A stretch of 64,000 nt of DNA from Alteracholeplasma palmae J233. GTDB taxonomy: Bacteria; Bacillota_I; Bacilli_A; Acholeplasmatales; Acholeplasmataceae. Where the stretch lies: positions 1,151,499-1,215,498 of the forward strand of contig NC_022538.1 in assembly GCF_000968055.1 (NCBI RefSeq), given 5' to 3'. Numbering within the stretch: the stretch's first letter is position 1; each line of letters begins with the position of its first letter. This document shows positions 8,122 through 16,055 of this stretch, piece by piece. A program made the translations under genes and the position numbers. The notes below the pieces were generated by a model. The model ran no database searches. It had not been told where the DNA came from and saw only the letters and a program-made list of their open reading frames with translations.

Positions 8122-8968
8122 GTGCATTTACCTCCTTAATCAGCGCTATTTTTCTTGGATTAGAAACATAACATTTTTGACTAAAAACATCATATTTTTC
8201 TTTTTTACAAACTGCAATAATTTCCCTATATATCACAAGGGCATAAGTTAGTATCAGTCTACTTTCATCATTGAAAGCATCAAAATTTTGATATGCCTTA
8301 TCATAATATGCATAAGCGATTGATGCAAGTTCATCAAACGTATTTTTAAACTGCTCATTAATTGTTTTATTTGCAAGCATTTCATGGGTTAAACCATGCT
8401 TTTTCATAAGTGTTTCTGGTAAATAAACTCTATTATTCAAAAAGTCTTCTCCAATGTCACGTAAGATATTAGTTAATTGCATCGCAATCCCTAAATCATA
8501 TGCGACTTGTTTAAGCTTTTTCATATCACCCTTTGGCTCTAAAATATAAACAAGCATTTCTCCAACACTAGAAGCTACTTTTTGACAGTAAACAAAAAGA
8601 TCTTCCATAGTTTCATATTTGGTTTCTTCTAGATCCATATATTGACCTAAAATCATATCATAAAAAGGCGCATAGTCAAATGTCTTAGGATAGTACTTTT
8701 CAGAAACATCTTTAAGTGCTCTAAAAATATAGTTAGTCATCTTTCCATCCTTGACAAAAGCATCTAACTCAGATTTTAATTGATCTAACTGAGTTTTTGA
8801 CTGCATTTTGTCAGCTAGGTCATCTGCATATCGACAAAACGCATATACCCCATAAACGGCATTACGTTTATTTTCATCTTGTAATTGACTAAATGCTTTA
8901 TAAAATGTCTTAGAATGCTTTTTAATTACTTCTTGACACTTAAGATAATCATTTTTTATTTGTATCAT
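8114..8968 (-). CDS. crtM: Squalene/phytoene synthase family (CrtM/CrtB)
   Basis: About 284 residues. The family joins two prenyl diphosphates head to head to make dehydrosqualene (C30) or phytoene (C40). Both Mg-binding Asp-rich motifs are present, YADDLAD near residue 50 and LRDIGEDFLNNRVYLP near 165. Length is normal and there is no membrane segment. Translation is probably from the ATG at 8968, 9 bases after AAAGG, rather than from 8977, which abuts it. It overlaps crtN by 20 bases. Whether the product is C30 or C40 cannot be decided by eye. Confidence 0.92.
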   Translation of the reverse strand: MIQIKNDYLKCQEVIKKHSKTFYKAFSQLQDENKRNAVYGVYAFCRYADDLADKMQSKTQLDQLKSELDAFVKDGKMTNYIFRALKDVSEKYYPKTFDYAPFYDMILGQYMDLEETKYETMEDLFVYCQKVASSVGEMLVYILEPKGDMKKLKQVAYDLGIAMQLTNILRDIGEDFLNNRVYLPETLMKKHGLTHEMLANKTINEQFKNTFDELASIAYAYYDKAYQNFDAFNDESRLILTYALVIYREIIAVCKKEKYDVFSQKCYVSNPRKIALIKEVNAHE

Positions 8969-10454
8969 GTGAATCATCCTTTAATATATCTGAAACTGCT
9001 AATTTTGCAGATGTTAATACAATTGGTACACCTGCTCCTGGATGGTTACTGCTACCAGCAAAATATAAACCTTTAACATATCTAGATTTTGTTTGTGGTC
9101 TAAAGTAATTACTTTGTAATAAAGTTGGTCTTAAACCGAAAGTTGCTCCTTGTGCTAAGTTGAATGTATCTTTAAAATCAAGTGGAGTAAATACTTTCTT
9201 AACTTTGATATGTTCTTTAACATCTTTAAATTCATCATAAGTAGTCATTAAATCAAGTATTTTATCTACATAAACTTGTGTTGCTTTATTATCCCAAGAT
9301 TGTTCGGTATGATGTAAGTTAGGAACTGGAACAAGAATATATAAAATATCTTTTCCTTCAGGAGCCATATCTTGATCAATTTGACTTGGGCTATATACAT
9401 AGAAAGATGGGTATGTAGGTTTTGTGTCTGTAAATAACTGTGTAATGTTTTTCTTAAAATCATCTGTAAAATAAATGTTATGTACAGAAACATCATATTT
9501 TTTATCCATACCAAGATATATCATTAAAGATGATGATGAATAGCTCATCTTATCAATCTTTTTAGGTGTATATTTTCCTTTATTTCTTTTTTCTTTAACA
9601 AGATTATTCATTGCATATGGGAAATCAGCATTAGATAAAACAATATCTGATAAATGATTTTCTCCATTCACACGAATACCATAAGCTTGTTTTTTATTAT
9701 CAATTAAAATTTCTTCTACTGATTGATTTAACTTGATTTTTCCACCAAGCTCTAAAAATCTTCTTTCCATGGCTTTAGCCATCGCATACATGCCGCCTTT
9801 AATGTAAAAAACGCCATATAAAAGTTCAATCATTGGAATAATTGTATAAATAGATGGTCCACTAAAAGGTGAAACTCCAATATATAAAGTTTGGAAAGCG
9901 AGTGCTTGTCTTAATTTTTCGTTTTTAACAAATGATCCAATTGAATCATATGCATTAGAAAAAGTTCTAAGTTTTAATGCTTGATAAAGTGTTGCTGGAT
10001 TATAAAAGTCTGTTTTCTTACGAAATGATTTTTCAATAAAGTGATTTTTAGCAATTACATATCTTTTATAAACATCTGCTAGATAAGCTAAATATCCTTG
10101 TGTATCTTTCTCACTAAATCTTTCATGTTCTTCTGTCATTGCGACTAAATCACTTGTTCCATTTAAAACACTTTTATCTGGGAAAACAAGTCGGAACATT
10201 GGGTCTAACCTTTCAAAACTTATATAGTCTTTTGGATCTACACCAGATGATCTAAACACATCTTCATAAATATCTTTCATCATAACAATTGTAGGTCCTA
10301 CATCAAATTTATACCCTTCTAGGTCAAATTGATACATTCTCCCACCAATTTTTTCATTCTTTTCAAAAATAGTTACATCGTAGCCTGCACTGGCGAGTCT
10401 AATACCTGCAGCAAGCCCAGCTGTACCTGCACCAATAATATTAACTTTCTTCAT
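8949..10454 (-). CDS. crtN: CrtN/CrtI-type carotenoid desaturase
   Basis: A 501-residue FAD-dependent desaturase that introduces conjugated double bonds into dehydrosqualene or phytoene. The N-terminal dinucleotide fold GAGTAGLAAG is followed by FEKN and the GGRMYQF segment. The C-terminal FAD motif is YFAGSSNHPGAGVPIVLTSA. Length fits CrtI/CrtN. It overlaps the marR gene by 14 bases upstream and crtM downstream, so coupled translation is likely. No further carotenoid-modifying genes are in the window. Confidence 0.93.
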   Translation of the reverse strand: MKKVNIIGAGTAGLAAGIRLASAGYDVTIFEKNEKIGGRMYQFDLEGYKFDVGPTIVMMKDIYEDVFRSSGVDPKDYISFERLDPMFRLVFPDKSVLNGTSDLVAMTEEHERFSEKDTQGYLAYLADVYKRYVIAKNHFIEKSFRKKTDFYNPATLYQALKLRTFSNAYDSIGSFVKNEKLRQALAFQTLYIGVSPFSGPSIYTIIPMIELLYGVFYIKGGMYAMAKAMERRFLELGGKIKLNQSVEEILIDNKKQAYGIRVNGENHLSDIVLSNADFPYAMNNLVKEKRNKGKYTPKKIDKMSYSSSSLMIYLGMDKKYDVSVHNIYFTDDFKKNITQLFTDTKPTYPSFYVYSPSQIDQDMAPEGKDILYILVPVPNLHHTEQSWDNKATQVYVDKILDLMTTYDEFKDVKEHIKVKKVFTPLDFKDTFNLAQGATFGLRPTLLQSNYFRPQTKSRYVKGLYFAGSSNHPGAGVPIVLTSAKLAVSDILKDDSHDTNKK

Positions 10455-10908
10455 GATTAACTCCTTTTTCTAATTCGTCTAGCATTAATACAACATCTAA
10501 TGAATTAATAAATCTTGAAATGGTTTTAAGTGAATGATCGTCAATGTCTTTAAGCGTTTCTTTTAATAATTTATAATGCCTTGTTCGTGTTGAAATAAGT
10601 AGGTCTATACCTGCTTGAGTTGTTTTTAAATAAATTGATTTATTATCATTTTGTTTATGCGTTTTAACCAATATTTTTTTTGATTCAAGTTTTGAAACAA
10701 GTCTAGTTAATTGAAAAATTGGTACGTGTAATTTTTCTGCTAATTCTCTCATCTTGTATTGTGGATAGTCAACAACTAGCTTGATTAAATAGAGTTCTTG
10801 CCAAGTGTATCCATACTTGTCAGTTTCAAATTTTTCAAAGCAATAAATGGTTTGGTGGAACTTATATAATAGTTTTTCTAATTCTTCTTCGCTTAAATAA
10901 AAGGACAT
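10441..10908 (-). CDS. MarR-family regulator, first gene of the carotenoid operon
   Basis: A winged-helix regulator of about 155 residues. Its pattern is helix-rich N-terminus, WQELYLIKLVVDYPQ, recognition region MRELAEKLHVPIFQLTRLVSKLESK, wing NDNKSIYLKTTQAG, and a C-terminal dimer helix. MarR proteins bind short palindromes and often repress their own operon; one lies at 10942-10956 in this promoter. I choose the ATG at 10908 because it has AGGG 8 bases upstream and lies after the predicted transcription start. The GTG at 10917 lies too close to that start to have a ribosome site. The ligand is unknown. Confidence 0.88.
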   Translation of the reverse strand: MSFYLSEEELEKLLYKFHQTIYCFEKFETDKYGYTWQELYLIKLVVDYPQYKMRELAEKLHVPIFQLTRLVSKLESKKILVKTHKQNDNKSIYLKTTQAGIDLLISTRTRHYKLLKETLKDIDDHSLKTISRFINSLDVVLMLDELEKGVNHEES

Positions 10909-10926
10909 TTTCATCACCCTACTTGC

Positions 10927-10955
10927 ATATTATCACCATTTGTTGCAGATTGCAA
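10927..10955 (-). promoter_or_regulatory. Promoter of the carotenoid operon
   Basis: Minus strand: -35 TTGCAA (10950-10955), 17-base spacer, -10 TAATAT (10927-10932) with TG one base upstream. Predicted start about 10920, leaving a leader of about 12 bases that contains AGGG. Confidence 0.65.
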
Positions 10956-10956
10956 C
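10942..10956. promoter_or_regulatory. Palindromic operator candidate for the MarR regulator
   Basis: Perfect inverted repeat GTTGCA - GAT - TGCAAC overlapping the -35 hexamer and the adjoining spacer. Its position would block RNA polymerase, and the adjacent MarR gene is the obvious candidate binder. Confidence 0.6.
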
Positions 10957-11066
10957 TAAAAAGCAGTAACAAAAAACTATTGGATTTTACTAAGCATATT
11001 TTATGCACATTTTTATCATTGCAAAGCCATTTATACTTTTTAGAATCCAGTAAAAAGATATCTATT

Positions 11067-11117
11067 TATAACAAAAAAAAGAGACTTTTTTAAAAATAAG
11101 CTCCATTTTTTGTTATA
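11067..11117. repeat. AT-rich inverted repeat downstream of small membrane gene
   Basis: Twelve-base perfect arms TATAACAAAAAA and TTTTTTGTTATA enclose 27 bases. It lies about 40 bases beyond the stop of the gene at 11156 and may act as a bidirectional terminator. The rest of 10957-11155 shows no gene. Confidence 0.5.
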
Positions 11118-11155
11118 AAAAATATGTTATAAAATAGTTTATGTCTATCACTATT

Positions 11156-11380
11156 TTATGTTTGATTCGCCTTTTTCAACTTAAATTTATAGATTAGAAG
11201 TAAGCCTGTATAGATAAGAAAAAATAATACTGCACCTATAATACAAGAAACTATACCGAACATTGATTTTCTAAACATAATTGCACCTGTAATAAACATT
11301 CCTATGACTATAGGAGTTACAATATATATTGCAATTATGTTTTGTCTATATAAATCTTTTTGGTTATATGGTCTACCCAT
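11156..11380 (-). CDS. Small two-helix membrane protein, unknown function
   Basis: 74 residues that I do not recognise. The charged N-terminus (MGRPYNQKDLYRQN) is followed by two hydrophobic segments at about 15-34 and 42-64, with a Lys-rich tail, consistent with a hairpin in the membrane. The ATG has AAGGGAG upstream at a slightly long spacing. It follows the frameshifted gene at 11420-11841 after 39 bases and may share its promoter. Confidence 0.6.
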   Translation of the reverse strand: MGRPYNQKDLYRQNIIAIYIVTPIVIGMFITGAIMFRKSMFGIVSCIIGAVLFFLIYTGLLLIYKFKLKKANQT

Positions 11381-11419
11381 AATATTTTATCTCCCTTAAT
11401 CTTCTGATAATTTTATAAA

Positions 11420-11841
11420 TCATTTACCAAGCAATCTATCAATATCTGTAGTTTTATATACTTTTTTACTTTTATAACTGGCTTTTGTAATATTAAATTT
11501 ATTCATAAATTCTGGATAGTTATCTTCAAATCCACCCCTTACAAATTGACCAGTACGTCTATCTACTAAATATCTTGGAGTTCTTTCTATCTCTTGGTAA
11601 CTATAATCATAGTTAATCTCTAAAAAAGCATTGTTATCATCAAAATATAGCACTGCTTCAATAAAATCTATATGAGATGCTCCTTCATCCAAAGATATCA
11701 AATGCTGCTTGATAAAATTTTCGTCTGATTCACCTATAGCAAAAATATTTTTGACAAGCAAACTACTAATTAGAACAAGAAAAATATTCCTAAAACTACT
11801 AGTCCTTTTATACGATTCTTATTATCTTTTTTAGTTTCCAT
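11420..11841 (-). pseudogene. Membrane-anchored protein of unknown function, split by a frameshift
   Basis: A 113-residue soluble reading frame ends at 11420 but opens only with TTG at 11761, with no ribosome site. Upstream, an ATG at 11841 with a good Shine-Dalgarno (AGGGGAG) encodes 23 residues, a Lys-rich start then GLVVLGIFFLF, and stops at 11770. Adding one T to the T5 run (plus-strand 11780-11784) joins both into one protein of about 141 residues. That protein would have a continuous N-terminal membrane anchor ending IFFLVLISSLLV. No family was recognised. It may be a real mutation, phase variation, programmed -1 slippage or a sequencing error. Confidence 0.6.
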
Positions 11842-11907
11842 TATAAACTCCCCTGTATATTTTTTATCTAAACTTTTCAATAAGGAAACACTTTGTTAAC
11901 TGTGATG

Positions 11908-11925
11908 AAAAAGATTAATCTTTTT
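11908..11925. promoter_or_regulatory. 18-bp perfect palindrome after the 11938 promoter
   Basis: AAAAAGATTAATCTTTTT, starting about 6 bases downstream of the predicted transcription start. It could be an operator or a small leader hairpin. Confidence 0.4.
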
Positions 11926-11937
11926 TCTTTTGTCTTC

Positions 11938-11966
11938 ATTTTATCATAACAAAAATTAATTGGCAA
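11938..11966 (-). promoter_or_regulatory. Promoter of the two small membrane-protein genes
   Basis: Minus strand TTGCCA (11961-11966), 17-base spacer, TAAAAT (11938-11943) with extended TG. Expected start about 11931, giving a leader of about 90 bases to the ATG at 11841. Confidence 0.6.
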
Positions 11967-12138
11967 ATGATTTTGTAACTATAGTTTTAACTATTAGGCT
12001 TCACTTGCAATCAATAAAATAGCGTATTTTTGTTAATCACCTATTATTATAATTACTAGGCATCTAGATAGTGGATACTAACAAGACTGAGTTTGACATA
12101 ATTAGAAAATGTATAAAATTATGTTTCTCCCTATCAAT
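11967..12138. other. Intergenic stretch without recognised gene
   Basis: Part of a 344-base gap (11842-12185). Apart from the promoter and palindrome on its left and the terminator on its right, I see no reading frame, RNA fold or repeat that I can name. Confidence 0.5.
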
Positions 12139-12172
12139 AAAAAACAGCCCCTATTTGAATATATGGGCTGTT
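12139..12172 (-). terminator. Terminator of RNA methyltransferase gene
   Basis: Minus-strand AACAGCCC / GGGCTGTT stem with a 14-base loop, followed by TTTTT, just after the stop at 12186. Confidence 0.85.
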
Positions 12173-12185
12173 ATACTTGAATAAT

Positions 12186-13523
12186 TTAGTTTTTGATATC
12201 TTTATTGGTCTCTTTTAATTCTAGAAGAGTAATAGATTCTACAAGACTTGTATAAGGAAACATATCAAGTGGCTTAATTTCTTTTAGTTCGTACGTTTGT
12301 AAAATTTTTTCTAAATCTTTTGCAAGAGTAGATGGATTACATGATCCATAAATAATTTTTTTAGGTTTCAATTGACTAAGTGCTAAAAAACTAGCTTCTG
12401 TTAATCCTGTTCTAGATGCATCAAAAAATACCACATCAATATTATCAGCAATCTCAGATAGCTTATTAATGTAATAAGCATTTGTCATATTTACATCTAT
12501 TGAATCATGCTCGTCTTTTATAATATAAATCTTTCTTACATTTTCATAGACATATTTACTAATAGGACTCACACCACTATAAGCATCTAAAACTATCATC
12601 TCTTTATTTAAGTTTGCCATACTTTTCATCTGTTGGTAAAACTTTTCGGCTTGAATAGTATTTAACTGAAAGAACTCATCAGTTTTAACTTCAAAATCAT
12701 GTCCATTCAAATTTTCTGTAATAGTTTCTTTACCATATATAAGTGTTTTAGAATCTGGGTTAAACCCTTGTTTCTGATAATCACTGTTATAAGCTTCATA
12801 AATACTGATAATCTCAGGGTGGATATCTATTAATTCATCAATTAATTTATTAGGTATATCAATTTTATTATTAATCACAAAAGTTACTTGAGCCTCATCT
12901 AATTTTTCTGAAACTCTAACAATTAGTGAGGTGATAAATCCTTCTTTTGTTTTAGGATCATATCCATTCACATCATATCTATCCATTAATTTAATTATTG
13001 TCTTTAAAATAATATTAACATTTTCATTTTGAATTAAACAATCATCAATTGGAATAAAAGTGCTTGAATTTCTAGCATACATTCCAAATCTATTTTTACC
13101 ATATAGTTTTCTAACTGGAAGAGCTGCTTTATTTCTATAATGTAGTGGATTTTCCATACCTATTGTACTTTGAATAACACTCTTATCATATTTCTTAATA
13201 TATCTATCTAGTGATTTAGTAACAATATCTTTCTTTTGATCAAGCATTGCTGAGTAGTCAAAGTGTTGTGTTTGACAACCACCACAATCTTCATAAACAA
13301 CACAAAAAGGATCAATTCTTTGATCACTTTCTTTAATTATTTTATATACTTTGGCTTGTGCTCTATTATCATAAACTTGAGTAATAATTGCCTCTACTTC
13401 TTCACCTGGTAAGGCATTTTCTATGAATATAGCTAATTTTTCATGATAAGCTATTCCTTCACCATTAATTCCCATACGTTTAATTTTTAAGTTTATTTTG
13501 TCATTTATCTTCACTGATTGCAT
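12186..13523 (-). CDS. TrmA/RlmD-family RNA uracil-5-methyltransferase homologue
   Basis: About 445 residues. The family makes 5-methyluridine in 23S rRNA or tRNA from SAM. An N-terminal TRAM-like domain is followed by Fe-S cysteine motif CGGC and the C-terminal catalytic YGSCNPSTLAKDL. Oddly, the SAM loop reads LDAYSGVSP instead of the usual DLYCGxGT form, and the DPPR motif is DASR, so activity may differ. The ATG at 13523 (GGTGA upstream) is chosen over 13538 because the predicted transcription start (about 13532) lies between them. Confidence 0.82.
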   Translation of the reverse strand: MQSVKINDKINLKIKRMGINGEGIAYHEKLAIFIENALPGEEVEAIITQVYDNRAQAKVYKIIKESDQRIDPFCVVYEDCGGCQTQHFDYSAMLDQKKDIVTKSLDRYIKKYDKSVIQSTIGMENPLHYRNKAALPVRKLYGKNRFGMYARNSSTFIPIDDCLIQNENVNIILKTIIKLMDRYDVNGYDPKTKEGFITSLIVRVSEKLDEAQVTFVINNKIDIPNKLIDELIDIHPEIISIYEAYNSDYQKQGFNPDSKTLIYGKETITENLNGHDFEVKTDEFFQLNTIQAEKFYQQMKSMANLNKEMIVLDAYSGVSPISKYVYENVRKIYIIKDEHDSIDVNMTNAYYINKLSEIADNIDVVFFDASRTGLTEASFLALSQLKPKKIIYGSCNPSTLAKDLEKILQTYELKEIKPLDMFPYTSLVESITLLELKETNKDIKN

Positions 13524-13538
13524 ATTATCACCATACAT

Positions 13539-13547
13539 ATTATACCA
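13539..13547 (-). promoter_or_regulatory. Extended -10 promoter of the methyltransferase gene
   Basis: Minus strand TTGGTATAAT. Expected start about 13532. The T-run of the ackA terminator immediately precedes it. Confidence 0.6.
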
Positions 13548-13552
13548 AAAAT

Positions 13553-13575
13553 AAAAAGGAATACTAAGTATTCCC
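13553..13575 (-). terminator. ackA terminator
   Basis: Perfect 7-bp stem GGAATAC / GTATTCC with a 3-base loop, followed by TTTTTATTTTT, 16 bases beyond the ackA stop. Confidence 0.85.
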
Positions 13576-13590
13576 CATTTATTTATTAAT

Positions 13591-14766
13591 TTATTTTTGT
13601 AATCTTAGAACGTCTCTAGCAATTGCTACTTCTTCGTTTGTAGGAATAACAAATACTTTTACTTTTGAACCTTTTTTAGAGATTTCATTTTCTCCTCTTA
13701 ATTGATTCAATTCAGGATCTAATTCAGTTCCTAAAACTTTTACTCTTTCAATAATATCATGACGAACATTTGCAGCATTTTCACCAATACCTGCAGTAAA
13801 GACGATTGCATCTAATCCACCAAGTAATACATAGTAGCTACCAATATAATCAGCAATACGTTTAGTTTGGATATCTAATGCTAATTTAGCTCTATGATTT
13901 CCTTTTTCAATTTCATTTGCGATATCTCTAGAGTCATGTGAAACTCCTGAAACGCCTAGGTAACCTGATTTTTTATTTAAATCATTTAAGATTTCAGAAA
14001 TACCTTTTCCAGTTTTTTCGCTAATTAAACCAAAAACAGCTGGATCAATATTTCCACTTCTTGTTCCCATTGGAATACCTTCAAGTGGTGTTAATCCCAT
14101 TGAAGTATCGATAGATTTTCCATTTTTAACTGCTGAAAGTGATGCTCCATTACCTAAATGACATACGATAATTTTAGCATCTTTTTTATTTAATAATTCA
14201 GCTGCTCTATCTGAAACAAATTTGTGAGATGTTCCATGTGCACCATATTTTCTTACTGCATAATCAGTATACCATTCATATGGTGTTGCATATAAGAAGT
14301 TTTCTTCAGGCATTGTTTGATGGAATGTTGTATCAAATACTGCAATTTGGAAAACATTAGGTAACGCTTCTTTAAATGCTCTAATTCCAACAACGTGAGC
14401 TGGATTATGTAATGGTGCTAAATCATTTAGACTTTCAATTTTTAAGATATTTTCTTCTGTTAATTCTGATGAATCTTTAAATAGTTCTCCACCTTGTACA
14501 ACACGGTGTCCAACTCCTTCAATTTCTTCTAATTTAGAAATAATATTATGTTTAATGAGTGCATCAAACAATAATTCTACTGCTACTTTGTGGTTTAAAA
14601 CTGGTAATTCTTGTTCAATTTTTTCTCCATTAAATTTAATTGAGAATGTTGCATTATCGTTTCCGATTCTTTCTACTATTCCTGAAGTAATTACTTTTTC
14701 TTCAGGCATTTCTAATAATTGGAACTTCAATGATGAACTTCCCGCATTTACTGCCATAATTTTCAT
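13591..14766 (-). CDS. ackA: Acetate kinase
   Basis: 391 residues. Makes ATP and acetate from acetyl phosphate in the cytoplasm, the energy-yielding step of mixed-acid fermentation. Signatures: N-terminal MAVNAGSSSLKFQ, HRVVQGG, FDTTFHQTMP, HGTSHKFVSDRA, HLGNGASL and TAGIGENA near the end. Full family length. The ATG has AAGGAG upstream. The gene stands alone between its promoter (14793-14821) and terminator; no phosphotransacetylase gene is in the window. An acetate-transporter homologue is at 57370. Confidence 0.97.
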   Translation of the reverse strand: MKIMAVNAGSSSLKFQLLEMPEEKVITSGIVERIGNDNATFSIKFNGEKIEQELPVLNHKVAVELLFDALIKHNIISKLEEIEGVGHRVVQGGELFKDSSELTEENILKIESLNDLAPLHNPAHVVGIRAFKEALPNVFQIAVFDTTFHQTMPEENFLYATPYEWYTDYAVRKYGAHGTSHKFVSDRAAELLNKKDAKIIVCHLGNGASLSAVKNGKSIDTSMGLTPLEGIPMGTRSGNIDPAVFGLISEKTGKGISEILNDLNKKSGYLGVSGVSHDSRDIANEIEKGNHRAKLALDIQTKRIADYIGSYYVLLGGLDAIVFTAGIGENAANVRHDIIERVKVLGTELDPELNQLRGENEISKKGSKVKVFVIPTNEEVAIARDVLRLQK

Positions 14767-14792
14767 AGTTATATCGCTCCTTCACCTTGTCT

Positions 14793-14821
14793 ATGATAAC
14801 CCATTGTATGACTTTTTTCAA
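14793..14821 (-). promoter_or_regulatory. ackA promoter
   Basis: Minus strand TTGAAA (14816-14821), 17-base spacer, TATCAT (14793-14798). Confidence 0.6.
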
Positions 14822-14848
14822 GTAAATTAGTCTAATTTTTCAATTCTA

Positions 14849-15526
14849 TTACAATAGATATAAATAAATTGCAAAAAATTGTAAGATTGTTCCTAATCCA
14901 ACAAATATATGCCATATAAAATGGAAATATTTTTTCTTTGGTTGTGCATAAAAATATACACCAATACTATATGCAATTCCACCGCCTAGAATTAGCCAAA
15001 AAGCTGGAATTGAAAAAGCATATAGTTTGCCTACAAAAATTAGTGAACTCCAACCTAACGCTAAATAAATAACAGTATGGACAGCATTTCCTTTATAAAT
15101 CCAAATTGCTTTTACTACTGTTCCTATTAAGATAAGTACCCATTGTATGATAAATAGCATTACTCCAGTTGATGGCATAAAATCTATTCCTAAAAAGTGA
15201 TCTGTTTTTAATGCTGGAAGTAAAAGTAATGCTGGAGCAAATGTTCCCCCTATTAAAAAATAGATACTAATATGATCAAATCTTTTAAAAACTCCCTTTG
15301 ATTTAGTAAATGATAATGCATGATAAAGTGTACTCATCAAATATAACATAATCATTCCAAATCCAAATACTAAACTAGCTGTTAATTCCCAGCCATCTGA
15401 TTGTTTAACTAGTAGTAGGATAGTTGCTACTAGGGCAAATACTGCCATAACGCAATGTGAAACTGCATTTGCTATTTCTTCTCCTATTGTTTGTGCTTTT
15501 GTTTCTTTTTTTGGCCATTTTGTCAT
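14849..15526 (-). CDS. trhA: Hemolysin III / PAQR-family membrane protein
   Basis: 225 residues with seven predicted membrane helices. Family landmarks: GEEIANAVSHCVMA near the start, STLYHAL in helix 2, FDHISIYFLIGGTFAP, and FHFIWHIFVGLGTILQF at the end. The conserved Ser and His residues are the proposed metal site of the PAQR/CREST superfamily. The bacterial TrhA proteins have been linked to membrane energetics and lipid homeostasis; the hemolysin name is historical. It follows trmL by 4 bases with a good Shine-Dalgarno (AAAGGAG), so it is probably the last gene of pncB-MATE-trmL-trhA. Confidence 0.88.
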   Translation of the reverse strand: MTKWPKKETKAQTIGEEIANAVSHCVMAVFALVATILLLVKQSDGWELTASLVFGFGMIMLYLMSTLYHALSFTKSKGVFKRFDHISIYFLIGGTFAPALLLLPALKTDHFLGIDFMPSTGVMLFIIQWVLILIGTVVKAIWIYKGNAVHTVIYLALGWSSLIFVGKLYAFSIPAFWLILGGGIAYSIGVYFYAQPKKKYFHFIWHIFVGLGTILQFFAIYLYLL

Positions 15527-15530
15527 CTTG

Positions 15531-16055
15531 TTATTCTCCTTTAAATTGATCTAGAAAATCTGTTCCTTTTAATGTATCAGGCTCATGGTCAATTAAACCA
15601 TTAAAATCAAATTGTCTTAAAACTTCAAATAATACAATTGCTACTGTATTAGAAAGGTTAAGTGATCTCACTTTATCTGTTGTAGGAATTCTTAAACAGT
15701 TTTCTAAATGATTCGCTAGTATTTTCTTATCAATACCTGTTGATTCTTTTCCGAATACTAAGTAAATATCTTTATTGGCTTCATTAAATTTTACATGATG
15801 ATAAGATTTTTTTCCATATCTTGTTAAAAAGTAAAAGTCACCTTTATTCTTTTTTATAAACTCATCCCAGTTTTTATATGTTTCATAATTAATATAGTCA
15901 TAGTAATCTACTGCGCTTCTTCTTAACTTAGTGTCATCTATTTTAAACCCTAATGGTTCTATTAAATGAAGTTTAACATTAGTTCCGACACATGTTCTCA
16001 TAATATTACCTGTATTTTGTGGAATTTCTGGTTCATATAAAACAATATTTATCAT
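15531..16055 (-). CDS. trmL: tRNA (cytidine/uridine-34-2'-O)-methyltransferase TrmL
   Basis: 174-residue SPOUT (SpoU/TrmD-fold) methyltransferase that 2'-O-methylates the wobble base of tRNA-Leu. N-terminal LYEPEIPQNTGNIMRTC, central YFLTRYGKKSYH and the knot segment VFGKESTGI, then IPTTDKVRSLNLSNTVAIVLFE, are characteristic. Length is typical of the single-domain TrmL/YibK. The start overlaps the MATE stop as ATGA. Confidence 0.92.
   Translation of the reverse strand: MINIVLYEPEIPQNTGNIMRTCVGTNVKLHLIEPLGFKIDDTKLRRSAVDYYDYINYETYKNWDEFIKKNKGDFYFLTRYGKKSYHHVKFNEANKDIYLVFGKESTGIDKKILANHLENCLRIPTTDKVRSLNLSNTVAIVLFEVLRQFDFNGLIDHEPDTLKGTDFLDQFKGE

Noticed and set aside
9266-9514. 82-codon minus-strand frame inside crtN
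   Set aside because: Lies in another frame within the well-supported crtN gene, is Leu/Ile-rich by composition and has no ribosome site.
12093-12119. TTGACA on the plus strand followed by TATAAA/TAAAAT
   Set aside because: The spacers are only 13 and 15 bases, and no plus-strand gene follows before the converging terminator.
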